DNA of 64,000 bases from Dryocosmus kuriphilus (lineage: Eukaryota > Arthropoda > Insecta > Hymenoptera > Cynipidae), in the NCBI GenBank assembly GCA_038277395.1, contig CM076190.1, positions 238,321,177 to 238,385,176 of the forward strand, read 5' to 3'. How positions within the stretch are numbered: the first letter of the stretch is position 1; each line of letters opens with the position of its first letter. A model generated the notes under the pieces. It saw only the letters and a list, made by a program, of their open reading frames with translations. It had not been told where the DNA came from and searched no databases. Below are positions 10,096 to 21,899 of this stretch, in pieces. Both the position numbers and the translations under genes were made by a program.

Positions 10096-13000
10096 ACTTA
10101 TGATAGGAACGGGAATATACAAGGGCAGGAGGAACTAAGGGAACGGTAATCGATTTTGTAATAGTGGAAGAAGAGGTAAGGGAAAAAATTAAGAAACTAG
10201 ATTTTGGCAATATATAGATTCGGATCATTTCCAACAGTAGTTAAATTGCAGGGAGAAAAGGGCAGTAAAAATAAGAATAAAAACGAGGTCAAGGTAAAAA
10301 GAACAAGCGTAGGTGATTGTTCAATGAAAGGAAAAGAACGGTTTAAGGAAAAAGTAAAGAATATGAAAATGGTTGAGGGAGATGTAAACGAAGAAACGGA
10401 AATAATGATGAGGAGGTAAAAATAGTACTATAGGGCACAAGAAAAAAGGAAGTTAGGGAGGGAAGGCGAAGAAATGGCTGGGATGAGGAATGTAAAGAGA
10501 AGAAGAAGAAGCTGAGAAAGGAATTAAGAAAATGGAGAAAAGAGAAAGGTAGTGGAGAGGAATATAGGTGGAGGAGAAGGAGCATACTGTGATATACGAC
10601 AGCAAAAATACGAGAAAAATAAAAGATTCGAAGAAGAGGCAGAGAAGGGTAGGACAGAGGAAGAGGGTTGGAAGGTAGTAAATAAAGAGAGAAAAAGAAG
10701 GAAAATGATAAACCAGGATATTGAGGTGATAGAATAAAAAAATATTTTATGGCTTTACTAGGAGGGTTAGAGAAGAAAGTTAGGAAATGATAAAAAGAGG
10801 AAAGGGAAAGGGACGAGGGAGAGGGCATAACGGGAGAGGAAATAAGCAAGGTGATAGAATTAATGAACGATGTTAAGGCTCCTGGGATAGATGAGATACC
10901 AAATGAATTCTGGAAATACGGGGAAGGGGGGAAGAATTAAAGGAATGGACATAGATAATGTGCAATAAACTATGGAGAGAAAAAGAGTGAAAAAGGGGAA
11001 AGGTGAGGAGATTAAAAACTATAAGGAAGTGACACTCATGCCACCATTATATAAGCCAGAAGTGACTGTTTTATCGGACAGGTTGAAGAAAGAAGTTGAG
11101 GGAAAAGGTTAGTGCTACTGAATTAAACAGGGTTTAGGAAGGGAATGGGAGCGATGGATAACATATACGAGGTGTGTCGGAAAACTATCCGACCTGCGTT
11201 CATATCTTCGCGCCAGAGCGCTCCAGCGGCCTCTGCGGGATATGAGGGTAACCAGTAGTCCCTCACGAACTCCCTGAATGCCGTAGTTACCGGCCAGGCG
11301 CCTTGAGTCACGTGCAGCGTGTATTTATGTCCAACGTGTTTTTTCCGTTCCTCGCATATATGTACTGTTGAAAATGACATAAAGAAGATATCAACGAATT
11401 TGCATCAAGTTATGTTTCGATCTCGGCAAGAGTTGTACGGAGACTATTGAAATGATACAGAAGGCCTTTGGGGACAAAAGTATGGGAGTGCTACAGGCGG
11501 TTTAAAAATGGCCGCACATCTGCTGACAGTGACCCTCGTTCTGTGCACTACGAATTTGCTCCAAGAGGTCAGACGATCAACAAAGAATATTACGTTGAAG
11601 TTCGGAAAAGATGGCGTGATGCCGTGAGAAGAAAAGGACCGGGTTTTTGGTCAAGCGGCGACTGGCCTCTTCACCGCGATAACGCGCCAGCGCATTCATC
11701 GAACCTTGTGCAGTAATTTTTGGCGAAACACAAGATTGTACAGCTTCACCAGCCTCCATACAGTCCCGACATAGCTCCCTGCGACTTTTGGTCCAAAATT
11801 GAACATGGCGCTCAAAGGAAAGCGGTTAGACGACATCGAGACGACTCAGAGTAATGCGAAGCGCGAGCTGAAGGCCATTCCAAAATCTGCGTTCGAGGAC
11901 TGCTTTATGATGTGGAAGCATCGCTGGTAGCATGTGGCCCAATCAAATGGGGACTACTTCGAAGAATGCCGCGGCCCGGATGACGAAAGATAGCACTAAA
12001 GCGGAGATATCAACGGAGGTCGGATAGTTTTCGGACACACCTCGTATGTTTTGAATTATCTGGTAAATAAAAGGATTGGAAGGAAGAAAGGTGGAATGAT
12101 AGCAATGTTCGTGGATTTAAAGACGGCATTTGACTCACTGGACCAAGAGTAGATTGAAAAAATTATAGTGTAAAAGAGGTTAGGAGAGGGCTTATTGAAG
12201 AGTGTTTAGGAAACTTTTAGTTTCTGGTTAGCGAGAGTAGTAAAACAATGTTGTCCTTTGAGCCCATTTCTACTTAACACACTAATTTCAGATTTGGAAG
12301 ATGAAGTGAAGACAAATATCTAGGGAGGAGATAGGATGGGAAAAGGAAAGATATTTACACTGGCGTATGCAGATGATATAGCAATCATGGCGGAGCACGA
12401 AGAAGGGATGGCGGGCTGAATTACATGATTGGAAAAATACCTGTATGGGGAAAACTTGAAAACAAATGTGGACAAGACACAGGTAATGAGGTTTGGAAAA
12501 GGACGGAGAAGAAAAGAATGGACAGGAAGATGGAAGAGAGTAAAGATAGAGGAAGTAAAGGAATCTAGTTGTTTGGGATATACCTTGAAAACCAATGGAG
12601 ATCACGGAGCTCACATAAGGGAAAGGATAAAGAGGGCAGCAGGGATAATGGAACAGAGATGGGGAATAGGAAAAAGAAGGTTCGAAAAAGATTGGAGAAG
12701 AAGAGTATGATTGTTGACACGCTGGTGCGGGCCGGCATTAGGCTACGGATCAGAGCTATAGGGATGAAAGGAAAAGGAAAATTGAGATGCTATAAGAAAG
12801 TTATATAAAGTGGAAGCTAGAAGTAGACTGTAGAACACTGAGGTATATGGGGAGAAAAGAAGGATAAAGGAATAAACTGAGTACTAGAGCAGGAAAGAGG
12901 GCATTTTGGTTTAAATAGAATCTAAGAGAGGGAACGGGAGGGTAGTTAGCAAGGAAATGCTTGAGGGGGATAGAGGAACGAAGAAGGAGTGGAATAGAAT

Positions 13001-13450
13001 TAATGAGCTGTGAAAAGGAAAGAAAGCAGTTTTTTGGCAACAGAGATATTGAAGATGGACATGGAGTAAAGTACAAATAACTGGAGAAAAGAGACAGGGA
13101 AAAACAATTAATAGAAAGATGGGGTTTCAATGTGGAATCAAAATATAATTAGTGATTTAAGGTAATAAAAAAGGAAGGGCTATCAAAGTATTTATAAAAG
13201 GGTTGGGGAGAAGAGAGAAGGGCAAGAATAACAAGATTTCGATTGGGAAAGGATGTAAGGTAAGGGATGTATTGGGAAGAGCAGGAGAACAGAAAGCGCA
13301 GAATATGTCAGTGGTAAGAGGAAACTTTGGAGCATGTCTGGGATGAATGGAGAAGAGGGACAGAAGAGAAAGGATGCTGGAAAGAGAACGTGGAAAAGAT
13401 GTTAGAGGTGGAAGGATTTGGGAAGAATAGATTAGGGGCTTAGAAGAAGT
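10096..13450 (+). mobile_element. Decayed LINE (endonuclease and reverse transcriptase), split by a mariner
   Basis: The frames are broken but the order of motifs is clear: the endonuclease C-terminus (VIDFVIVEEEV, then SDHFP) near 10140-10230; reverse-transcriptase motifs KAPGIDEIPNEF near 10880, FVDLKTAFDSLD near 12110 and YADD at about 12364; then thumb sequence (KTQVMRFGKGRRRK) and a C-terminal remnant with EHVWDEW near 13330. The mariner at 11168-12044 interrupts the reverse-transcriptase frame. Many stops and frameshifts make it inactive. It resembles the minus-strand LINE at 30219-33346 in style and may belong to the same family. Confidence 0.78.
11168..12044 (+). mobile_element. Internally deleted mariner nested in the LINE
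   Basis: Terminal inverted repeats starting CGAGGTGTGTC are about 30 bases long with few mismatches, and TA target-site duplications lie at 11166-11167 and 12045-12046. The element is 877 bases, against about 1.3 kb for an intact mariner. It encodes pieces of a helix-turn-helix N-terminus (EMIQKAFGDKSMGVLQ) joined directly to the later catalytic part (TINKEYYVEV, HRDNAPAHSSNLVQ, YSPDIAPCDFW). The segment that should carry the first catalytic aspartate is missing, so it cannot encode active transposase. Confidence 0.88.
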
Positions 13451-14040
13451 TAGAGAGAAGAGCGTGAGGGGAGTGAGGGAGTGAATGCGAAGAATAGAAA
13501 AGTTTTAAGTAGAATGTAAGTGAAAGAAGGCGGAAACGGAATTAGCATAGAAGCGTTAAGACTGTAGGTAGTAATAGTGAATTTTGAAAGGAAATCAGGT
13601 TGCGGCTGCGTTTCGCTTGCTCTCTCTCGAACCTTGCCGTGCGCTCTCGTTCGTTTAGTCTTATTTTGCGCTACAATATGTGACAGTAGCAAGAGTATGG
13701 GTATAAGGATTAAGAATGTAATTTGTAAATATGTATAAATAGTAATTTTATGTAAATTAACGTGTAGTGTTATAAGAAACGGAAGCCATGTAAACCCTGA
13801 GGTGAACATTATCGAATAAAGAAGAATTTATTTATTACATGTAAACTACTAGGGAAAATATGATTTTTTAACCTACAAACCCCGGCGTAACCCCTTACAA
13901 CCGGGGTTAATGAAAAAATCTAGATTAACTATTATGCTTTAGCAGAAAACACAGTTCTCCGAGACCTCTAAAATCTGAGGATACACGGGCTTCTTAACTA
14001 AGCTTCTTATCTTGAAACATATTTATGAAATACAAATATT
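13451..14040. other. Spacer before copy B
   Basis: No gene was recognised. The right edge (about 13980-14040) matches the sequence upstream of the minus-strand exon-1 relic (24137-24180), so the duplicated segment begins at or before 13990. Confidence 0.45.
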
Positions 14041-14068
14041 GCAGAAGGACAAGCTTGACGCCTATATT
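14041..14068 (+). promoter_or_regulatory. Conserved upstream motif of copy B
   Basis: GCAGAAGGACAAGCTTGACG followed by CCTATATT matches the motif at 1-28 and at 24106-24132 (minus strand). It lies 120 bases before the ATG. Conservation across three copies suggests a promoter or transcript-start function. Confidence 0.5.
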
Positions 14069-14186
14069 CCTTGAGGTAGCAATTATATTTGCGATCTAAG
14101 TAATTAGACAAGTATTCATCAGTTATCCACGGTTAAATAAGTTCCTCAATCACAAATAATAATCCATTTTTGTCTGCTTTGAAAAG

Positions 14187-17100
14187 ATGAACACCGTTTA
14201 CACGTTGGTATTGTCATTGACGATTGTCCTCTCAATTCTACAGGTGAGTATAATAATATAATATATCTGTAAATTAAGGGACATTTTACCATTTGTCGCA
14301 GTTAATAACTTATCCGCTTTAATCCACACTTCATCCCAATTTTGGTGTTTAAATTTGATCTGAATTTCTTCAATAAATTTTAAACTGTGCAAAGAAATTT
14401 TTGGGGAATTTATACAATTCCGAAGAACTCAGGGAATTCTCAAGAGAAAATCCATTCGAGATTACACACATACATACATACGAGGTCTGTCCGAAAAGTA
14501 TTCGGAATACCTTCATTCCTCCACGTTAGTGTTGTTGTTCGTCATCCGACGAGTGATATCCTTCAAAGTAGTGCCCATTTGATTGAAAAACGCGCTCCCA
14601 GCGATGCTTCCACTTCCTGAAGCAGTCCTGGAAGTCCGTTTTCGAAATAGCCTTTATTGCACTCGTCGCATTTGCTTGAATCGTCTCTATGTCGTCAAAC
14701 CGTTGTCCTTTGAGAGGAGTTTTCAATTTTGGAAATAGCCAAAAGTCACAGGGAGCTGTGTCGTGACTGTACGGAGGCTGGCGAAGCTGCACGACTTTTT
14801 TCTTTGCCAATTATTGCTGCACAAGGTTTTCTGAGTGCGCTGGCGCATTATCGTGGTGAAAGAGCCAGTCACCGCTTGACCAAATCTGAGGCAGTTTTTT
14901 TCTAATCGCGTCAAGCAATCTTTTCAGAACTTCACGATAAAATTCTTTATTGATTGTCTGATCTGTAGGAGTGTATTCATGTTTCACAACACCTTCATAA
15001 TCGAAAAGAACAATCAACATTGACTTGACTTTCCTCTGACTTTGACGTGCTTCTTTCGGTCGTGACTCAGATGGAAGCTGCCACTGCGAAGATTGTTGTT
15101 TTGTTTCTGCATCATACCCATAAACCCACGATTCATCACCAGTAATAATCTTTCTGAGTACATTTTCATTATCAGAAACCATTTCCAAGTTGTCCTGACC
15201 GACTTCAAAGCGAAGCTTTTTCTGCTCATCTGTGAGCAATTTTAAAATGAATTTTGCAAACATTCGAGTCATTTTCAGTTTATCGGTTAAAATTTCGCAA
15301 ACATTAGTTTTCGGAATTCTAAGATCATATTCTAGTTCGCGCACAATAAGCCGGCGATCTTCCTTAATCGCAAGTCGCACACGATCGATGTTTTCCGGTG
15401 TTCTTGTGCTTTAAGGACGGCGACAGCGTGTATCACTGTCAACAGATTGGCGGCTATCTTTAAACCGTTTGTGCTGCTCAGATATCTGTCTTTTACCCAT
15501 ACAGTTAACTCCAAAGGTCTTTTGGATTACTTTAACCCTTCCCGCACAAATCTTTTCCAGCTCAAAGCAAAACTTGATGCGTAATGTTCAGCTCTTTTGG
15601 TCATTTTGAGCAACAAACAAATCTGTCCAACGCCAAAAGGACTCCGTACACAAATGCACGCTGTGTGTAAACTAAGGCGTCTTGATAAAAGCTGAGGCAT
15701 CAAGCGAGTTCCTGGAGAGTTGCAGCTTACAGTGGTGCCCAGTAGAGGGCGTTCGAACGTTCTGGCGCGGAGATTCAAAGGTATTCCGGATACTTTTCGG
15801 ACAGACCTCGTAGATACGTACAAATACACACTCAATCGATAAACAAATACAATATTTATTGAAAACTGTTTTTAAATCCCTCACCGTACATAACTTCTTC
15901 ATTTTTAACGAACGTCTCTTCTCTTCTGCTTTGGACTGTAACAAGTCTAACTAAGAAATATATTTTGTACTGTAATTTTCTCCTATGGTCATGATCTGCA
16001 AATTACATTTTTGTTTCTTAAAAATAACGTGTAATTTTCCTGCAACAATCATAGGACATAAAAATACCCGTTACTGCTTTGGGAAATTTACATCAATCGT
16101 TCTGCCGCAAATATCGGTGTAAATTCAGAACATTTAAGGAACATTACGGAATATTTTGGCGCTAACGTGAAATTTTATGGTTACACCGATCCTGGTAAGA
16201 ACTTTACAGCTTTCTTTTGTAAATTGTCCAAAAGTATCAGTTTTATTTTTATGTCCTATGTCTTGTGAGAAAGTTGTAGTAAACATTTCAAAGTGTGTGC
16301 TAAGAGTATAAATTCTTAAGTGGTGTTATTTAGTTACTTCTGGTGAAAATTTACAGCCCGGATTGTTTGACGTTTGATGAAAAAAGATTCCTGTAAGATA
16401 TCAGCTCACTCAGATAAGGATTAATGGACCCAAGGCTGTTTAATGTTTGAATAACCATGTTGTAATCAAAGTACCTGTCACATAAGAGTTGCGAGATCTA
16501 GTCATGGTGCATACTTTATCTTGTATAAATTTTTTTCGTACAACCAAAGTTTTTCGAAAAAAATACAAAAAAATAACACCACGAGTACCACGTTAATCTT
16601 TTGGATTATTTCAAAAACATTTAGACGTATGGAAAAAATGTATAGAAGAGAAAATATGCTGATTAATCGGATCTAAAACTCTTGTGAGGGGTAAAATTTG
16701 CCAAGTCCTGCAAAGAATGTCGGACTGAAAAGTATATTAGCATTTTGAATGCGTTTAAATTCTGCTTTCTGATCCGGAGAAAAGATATTCAAAAGTATAT
16801 AGTTTGCATTAAACTTTACCCCGCTGAATGCGAGACTTCATCGAACATGCTTCGCATTCAAAGGTATTAAATCGCATTAGTGCATCCACACTGAAATCGA
16901 AAATTTGTATACTTTGTACTAAAATGTATTGGATCGCGTTAAGTTCATCCATTCCGGAAAATATCAAAAGAAAGTGTTTGGTGTCATTGTCGTCCAAGCC
17001 ATGTGCTGTAAAAGCACCGAAAAAAGGATCGATGACGATCAAATAGATGAACTAGATACATCTTTTGATTATAAATAAGGTAAAAAAAATTGTGGTTAAA

Positions 17101-19215
17101 TTATGGCTCCGACGATCGATTCCTATTGCGGACCAATAAAACCTGCGCTCCTGGTGGAATTGTCTTGAACTACCAACTCCAAAACTTCTCTTATTCATTA
17201 AAACAAATGCGAACATTCGCATTAAGAAGTTTTCGATTTACGCACAACATTCCCATCATTCGATCGTCTTCAAAAGTATTCAAATCAATGCGAACTCTGG
17301 CATTAAAAAGTTTTCACTCGCTCCATAAATTCCTCTTATTCTTTCGTTCGTACTCAAAAGCATTTAAATAAATGCGAATTTTCGCTTTGAAATGTCTTTA
17401 CTTCACTCAGAAAATTCGTCTCATTCTCTCGCTTTAAAAGACTTTCAAATCAATGCGAACTCTCGATTTAAAAAGTCTTAATTTCTCTCAGAACTTTTCT
17501 TTCATTCGGCCGTATTCGAAAGCATTAAAATGAATGCAAAGTCCCATATTAAGAATCACTGCGTGCAAAATTCCTTTTTTTGAATTCAAACGCATTCCAG
17601 GATTAAATGTTATACACGAAGTATCGCATTTAAAAGTTTTAGGCCAAACTCGAGCGCGAAACTTACGCATAGCAGAATTCCAGGAAACAAACTGTGAATG
17701 CGAAACAATAATTTTGAATTTTACGTCTTTTGCGGGGTAGACCCTAAACTAATCTTAAAGTAACCTCGCAATATAATTAATAAATACAACAAAATAAATA
17801 CCCGAAATGTAGTAATTGAAATTCTGCGTGAAAATAAATGTTATAAAATGACAATGTAAATGCAAATATATTGTGTTTTTTTCAGCGGTAGAAGTTAAAA
17901 AATCTTTTGAAATATGTGCCTAGGATGCGGCCGCAGGGCAGGCAAAACTGTATGTCAGACTACCGTATCTTAGGCGCATGATTAAAGATGTTTTTAACTG
18001 CTGTTGCTAAAAAATCAACTTTTTATATATACATCGTCAATTTCTAGCCTCAGTTATAATATAGAAAAATAAATACAACACTTTAAATATTTCTTTTGTT
18101 CTTTTTATTAATTATATTGCGAGGTTACATTAATATTACTGTAGGCTTATGCTGTACTATAGTCATTGCATCCACGTGGTCCGCTAGGGTTCTAACCTTA
18201 AAAAATATTAAGAAATACAATTAACTGAACCTTTAGGGAATAAAAAACTTTGAATTATATTTTTTTCATACTGTTAACTGCAAAATATCTTTCCTTGTTA
18301 TTATAACAAATCTAATCTTTATATGATGGATGATGATGGATGATGAGGACAACGGACCGTTTTCGAAACATCATATGTAATTTTTTACCTTACATCTAGT
18401 AAATTCCTGGAAGTGGTCACATTGGAAGATTGGATACATCAAGAAATTGATTATTTAAAACCTATTTATTTATTTTTGATTAAGTTTAGATTTCGATGGT
18501 GTCATCTCCCAAACAGTTCCATTACTTTTACACCATCTCAGTAACTTTCAACCACTCTTTTTGACAGTGTTTTTCTCTTGTTGCAGAGTTAAGTTCACAA
18601 TTTGATTGTTACCCTAATGGGGAACGTATTCCTTGGTCTGGACCTTTCTGGTTTCCTTGCGAAACTCGTTCTCCTGTGAGGGCTCCGATTATTGGTAAAG
18701 TTCCGAGTCCTCCTGCCAGGTCTCCTCCTCGTGCCAGGTCTCCTCCTCGTGCCAGGTCTCCTCCTCGTGCCAGGTCTCCTCCTCGTGCCAGGTCCAGGTC
18801 TCCACATGTCGTATCTTCCTCACGTGCCGGAAATGTACCTACTCAGCTCATCCCCTTGAGCAATCGGAATCAGCGATTTGTGTTTCGAAGATACACATTT
18901 CCTGCCGATGGTCCACTTAGAATACACACAGGAAATAATGTTTTTAGGCCCATACTAAAACGGGAACAGACTGTACTATCAACGCTTGAGGGTGACGCCT
19001 TTGCAATATTGGATAGTCGAGATACTCTTGCTGGAATATATGCCTATACATATGAAGCAATGTATACATCGAGGGTGAAAGTAAACATGATCAGTGGCTC
19101 GATTACTCCATTGACTAGAATGGAAATAAAGGAAGTTCCAATAGGCAAACGCCGCCGAGTATCACTGAATTTTACAAAGATACGTGTAGACGTTTTTCAT
19201 GAGATCCATCATTGA
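14187..19215 (+). CDS. Secreted Ser/Pro/Arg-rich protein, copy B
   Basis: Exon 1 starts at 14187 and the last exon is 18587-19215. Exon 1 encodes the signal peptide MNTVYTLVLSLTIVLSIL. It carries two extra bases relative to copy A, so the homologous donor (GTGAGT at 14244) would place the last exon out of frame with an immediate stop. A second donor four bases further on (GTATAA at 14248) restores phase 1 and would give a product of about 229 residues. The last exon encodes LSSQFDCYPNGE, an expanded ARSPPR repeat and the conserved C-terminal domain ending HEIHH. Intron 1 contains a mariner and the 81-bp minisatellite. No equivalent of the copy A cassette exon was found. The open, conserved last exon argues for a working gene, but the splice choice is inferred. 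Confidence 0.6.
14481..15810 (-). mobile_element. Full-length mariner element in intron 1 of copy B
   Basis: The element is 1,330 bases, bounded by inverted repeats starting CGAGGTCTGTCCGAAAAGTA with about one mismatch in 33 bases, and by TA duplications at 14479-14480 and 15811-15812. Transposase lies on the minus strand. The repeat ends differ from those of the 11168 mariner, so the two belong to related but separate families. Confidence 0.92.
14526..15700 (-). pseudogene. Mariner transposase, broken
   Basis: This is a cut-and-paste transposase of the Tc1/mariner superfamily. From the N-terminus the minus strand shows a helix-turn-helix region with stops and frameshifts (15700-15380). An open stretch follows (15380-14811) with RLAIKEDRRLIVRELEYDL, TGDESWVYGYD (first catalytic Asp) and HHDNAPAHSENL (second Asp). 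The C-terminus (14810-14526) has SHDTAPCDFWLFP (third Asp) and ends near SSDDEQQH. One stop codon separates the last two parts, and the N-terminal third is disrupted. Spacing fits the DD34D class. The catalytic residues are all visible but the protein cannot be made in one piece. Confidence 0.88.
15813..17207. other. Intron 1 of copy B, duplicated but gene-free
   Basis: From about 16740 the sequence aligns with 6050-6480 of copy A (CATGCTTCGCATTCAA, AAATCGCATT, GATCGATTCCTATTG). The matching open frame in A (6206-6436) is interrupted by a stop here, so I treat both as noncoding. Confidence 0.5.
17208..17560. repeat. 81-bp minisatellite, copy B
   Basis: Units beginning AATGCGAAC, AATGCGAAT or AATGCAAAG start at about 17208, 17289, 17370, 17452 and 17533, against about three units in copy A. 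Reading frame is lost between the second and third units. Confidence 0.7.
18587..19215 (+). CDS. Copy B last exon: ARSPPR repeats and conserved domain
   Basis: The exon begins after CTCTTGTTGCAG and ends at TGA. It encodes LSSQFDCYPNGERIPWSG, a second cysteine in FPCETRS, the repeat region and a C-terminal domain that differs from copy A at 19 of 127 residues. Differences include many amino-acid changes, yet no frameshift or stop has appeared, which suggests the domain is under constraint while its surface changes. The low-complexity linker has diverged much faster than the domain. Confidence 0.72.
18714..18803 (+). repeat. 18-bp in-frame coding repeat (ARSPPR)n
   Basis: The unit GCCAGGTCTCCTCCTCGT is repeated four times with a fifth partial unit and encodes ARSPPR each time. 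Copy A has essentially one such unit at the matching place, so the array expanded in copy B. Confidence 0.9.
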
Positions 19216-19282
19216 TTCAACTAAAAAAAGTCTAAATATACATCAGTTTCAAAGTTTCACATGTTTCTACTTTTTTGATTGT

Positions 19283-19312
19283 AATAAAAAACTCCTACTT
19301 TTTTTTAATAAA
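19283..19312 (+). terminator. Polyadenylation signals of copy B
   Basis: AATAAA occurs at 19283-19288 and 19307-19312, in positions matching copy A. Confidence 0.6.
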
Positions 19313-19509
19313 GAATACGAAATTAACAAAGCAGTTGGAAATTGGTTTTCAAAACTCCTATAACGGTCTTTTTCAGGGCCACCAAATAATTCTTATGAGG
19401 GAATAGTTCTTAACAGCTTAAGGATATTTTATACTTACAAATTAGAAAATAGTGTTAATTCTTTAATACTGTACGCCTCAGTTTACAAGCAAGGGATGGA
19501 TGGATCTTA

Positions 19510-19790
19510 TTAGAAGGTAAAGTCCAGCCACTTCTTTATTAGTCGACTCTCTCACTCTTCGGTAGGATAGAGATATACAGCGCATGCCTTAAGCAGGGAA
19601 AGGCTAACGCATCATGAGAATGATGCGCTGTCACTCTCTTCAAAAGGACTGAGGGGGTCTACCTGCAGCGACGAGGTGCCATCAGTTAACGTCAAGTTAC
19701 CCACAAACTGCATACTCGCAGATGAAAGTAGTATAGTCTATAAAGCAATACACTTCCTATACCTAACTCATTTCGGGGGTTGTATAAAGG
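19510..19790 (+). promoter_or_regulatory. Conserved downstream block of copy B with TATA box
   Basis: This is the counterpart of 8445-8760, with TATAAAG at 19739-19745. Its right end marks the right limit of the recognisable duplication. Confidence 0.35.
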
Positions 19791-19799
19791 CGTCCCCGT

Positions 19800-20540
19800 G
19801 TGATTCTCTTCACTGATCTGAGTCCGGTAGAGTTTTTAAAGTGAGGAGAAACCAAGTATAGCGAGTATCAGAACAGGCATACTGGTGACTGTTGTACGAC
19901 GCCTCCCGTGCCATTGTATCGAAGTAAGCCTGAGGAGAAACCTCGCTGTTGAAAAGTTCTGACACGACTTGATGATGGTTGGCCCACGGCATTCCCCGTG
20001 TGTCTGCATCTATACAGTTCGTTGAAGGGAGCTTAGGAACTTAGTTTCTCCATCTCAAATCCTCCATAGCATATCTGAAGTTCTCGAGAATCGACGTACT
20101 CCCTGTGTCTTCAATAGGAACTGTTAGACGAAATTAATCTTTAGGTTTCGGGAAATTGTTACCGTCAAATTACTACAATTTATTTAAAATTTATTATTAT
20201 TATTATAACATTAAGCTGTTTCCCTTTCGGGGTAAGCGAAAACTCTCTAGGTGGTAGCTTCGTTACATTAACAGGGATTGTGAAATTTGTATGATAGTGG
20301 AAGGAACGAAGTGCGTATTGGAAGTCATAGATTATAGATCGATCCAGAAGTCGCATTCTGCTCATTCAAAGGACACACTGGTCACAAAAAAACCGCTCCG
20401 ACCCGGGTCACTGATCGATCTCTCTAGCAATCAACCCTGGCGGACAGCCTCGCATAGCCATATGGGAATTCAAATGATAGATCCAGTCCATATTCACAAG
20501 AAAAAGTCTTCCACCAGGGCCCATGAGTATTAAATATCAT
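19800..20540. other. Intergenic stretch without recognised gene
   Basis: Short frames on both strands (for example 19992-19810 on the minus strand) show no motif I can name. Confidence 0.5.
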
Positions 20541-20545
20541 TCGTT

Positions 20546-21874
20546 TCATACGATCATCACACATTTCTTATAGACAGTTACTTGCCATACATATCTATCC
20601 TGACATATAACTTTTGCTACCTTTATATCCATACACCTTTTCATGCAAGCTCTTTTATTCCTATGGCTCTGTATATCTTTTAGCTTGAGGGTCTTATTCA
20701 CATATTGCCACCATTCTTTCCTCGGCCTACTTCTCGGTGCGTGACCACTCACTTTGCTGCTGAGATATACTTGTTTCGTTAAATGTTCTTCATCCATTCC
20801 CTCAGCATGACCAAACCATCCCAATAAATTTCTTTCACTTCTGTCCATCAGAGTTTCCTCTACGTCACATTATTTTAGAACCCACTCGTTACTGACTTTA
20901 TCTGTTAGTTTTTTACCGCAAATATTCTACAGGGAACGCATTCTAATCGCGTTCATAATACGTCCATCCTTTTTTTTGGCATCTTCAAGGCCCGCTACCA
21001 TACAGCAGAGTAGGCGCAGGTACAGAATTATATATTGCAATTTTGGCTTTATTTGTTACATTTTCACTTCTGTTAGTGGTTCCTATACTACCTGCAGCTG
21101 TACCACCTTCGTTTATACGTCTGGAAATTTCTCTATCTGGCTTTCCGTCAGTAGTAAACAAGCTTCCAAGGTACAGGAAATGATCAACTTGTTCAATTCC
21201 CTCACTGTTTGGAGAAATATTGCATACTGTTTTCACATCGCTTCTTTCAAACACGATGATTTTCGTTTTATTTACATTAATCTTTAAACCCATACTCTTC
21301 ACGCTATCATTAATTCCTTCGTTATTCCGAGATCAACACCTTCTTCACCTGAGCGCGCCACTCATAGGCGCCCATAGACCACGACGACATGATGCAATCT
21401 TGCCTGACTCCCGGTCTGATATCAAACCAATCACTCAGTCGCCCGTTTAACCTTACGCTCGCTCTACTATTTTTATATATTGCTTTAATTGATATAAGAG
21501 GCCAACTATTGACTCCATACTTTTTCAGAACCTCCCAAATTTTAACTCTATTCACATTGTGGAAAGCTTTTTCCAGGTAAATGAACGCGCAGAAAACGTT
21601 ATTTTACTCTCAGGCTCTTTTATGTAATTTGCTGCAAGCTTAATATTTGATATGCACGTGATCTCCCTGGCATCAATCCGTATTGGGCCTCCCATATCTT
21701 GACTTGCGTTATTTCCATGACTTTGCAAATAATTATTATTTTGCTAAATACTTTGCCTGGGGTGCTACGTAAGCTGATAGCTCTATAGTTAGAGCAGTTA
21801 CCCTTGTCTCCTTTTCCCTTGTAAATTTGAACGATGATCGCCTCCTTCCAATCATTTGGAACTTCTCCATTCAT
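20546..21874 (-). pseudogene. Non-LTR retrotransposon reverse-transcriptase remnant
   Basis: The minus strand shows, in order, WKEAIIVQIYKGKGDKGNCSN-type fingers (21850-21790), AQYGLMPGRS (21690), NGRLSDWFDIRPGVRQ (21440), a break, then KINVNKTKIIVFER (21280), VDHFLYLGSLFTTDG (21170), NSVPAPTLLYGSG (21000) and LLGWFGHAEGMDEEHL (20820). This is the common LINE reverse-transcriptase plan from fingers to thumb. The segment that should carry the YADD catalytic motif is replaced by unrelated sequence, and several frameshifts are present, so the copy is dead. Confidence 0.82.
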
Positions 21875-21899
21875 AGTACCACATGTTCATCAATTCGCT

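Noticed and set aside
10343..10849. 168-residue minus-strand frame
   Set aside because: Antisense of the purine-rich LINE coding strand; low-complexity Ser/Leu/Phe/Pro sequence.
19810..19992. 60-residue minus-strand frame beginning MPWANHHQVVSELF
   Set aside because: The composition is protein-like but no family is recognised and upstream frames are closed; too little to support a gene.
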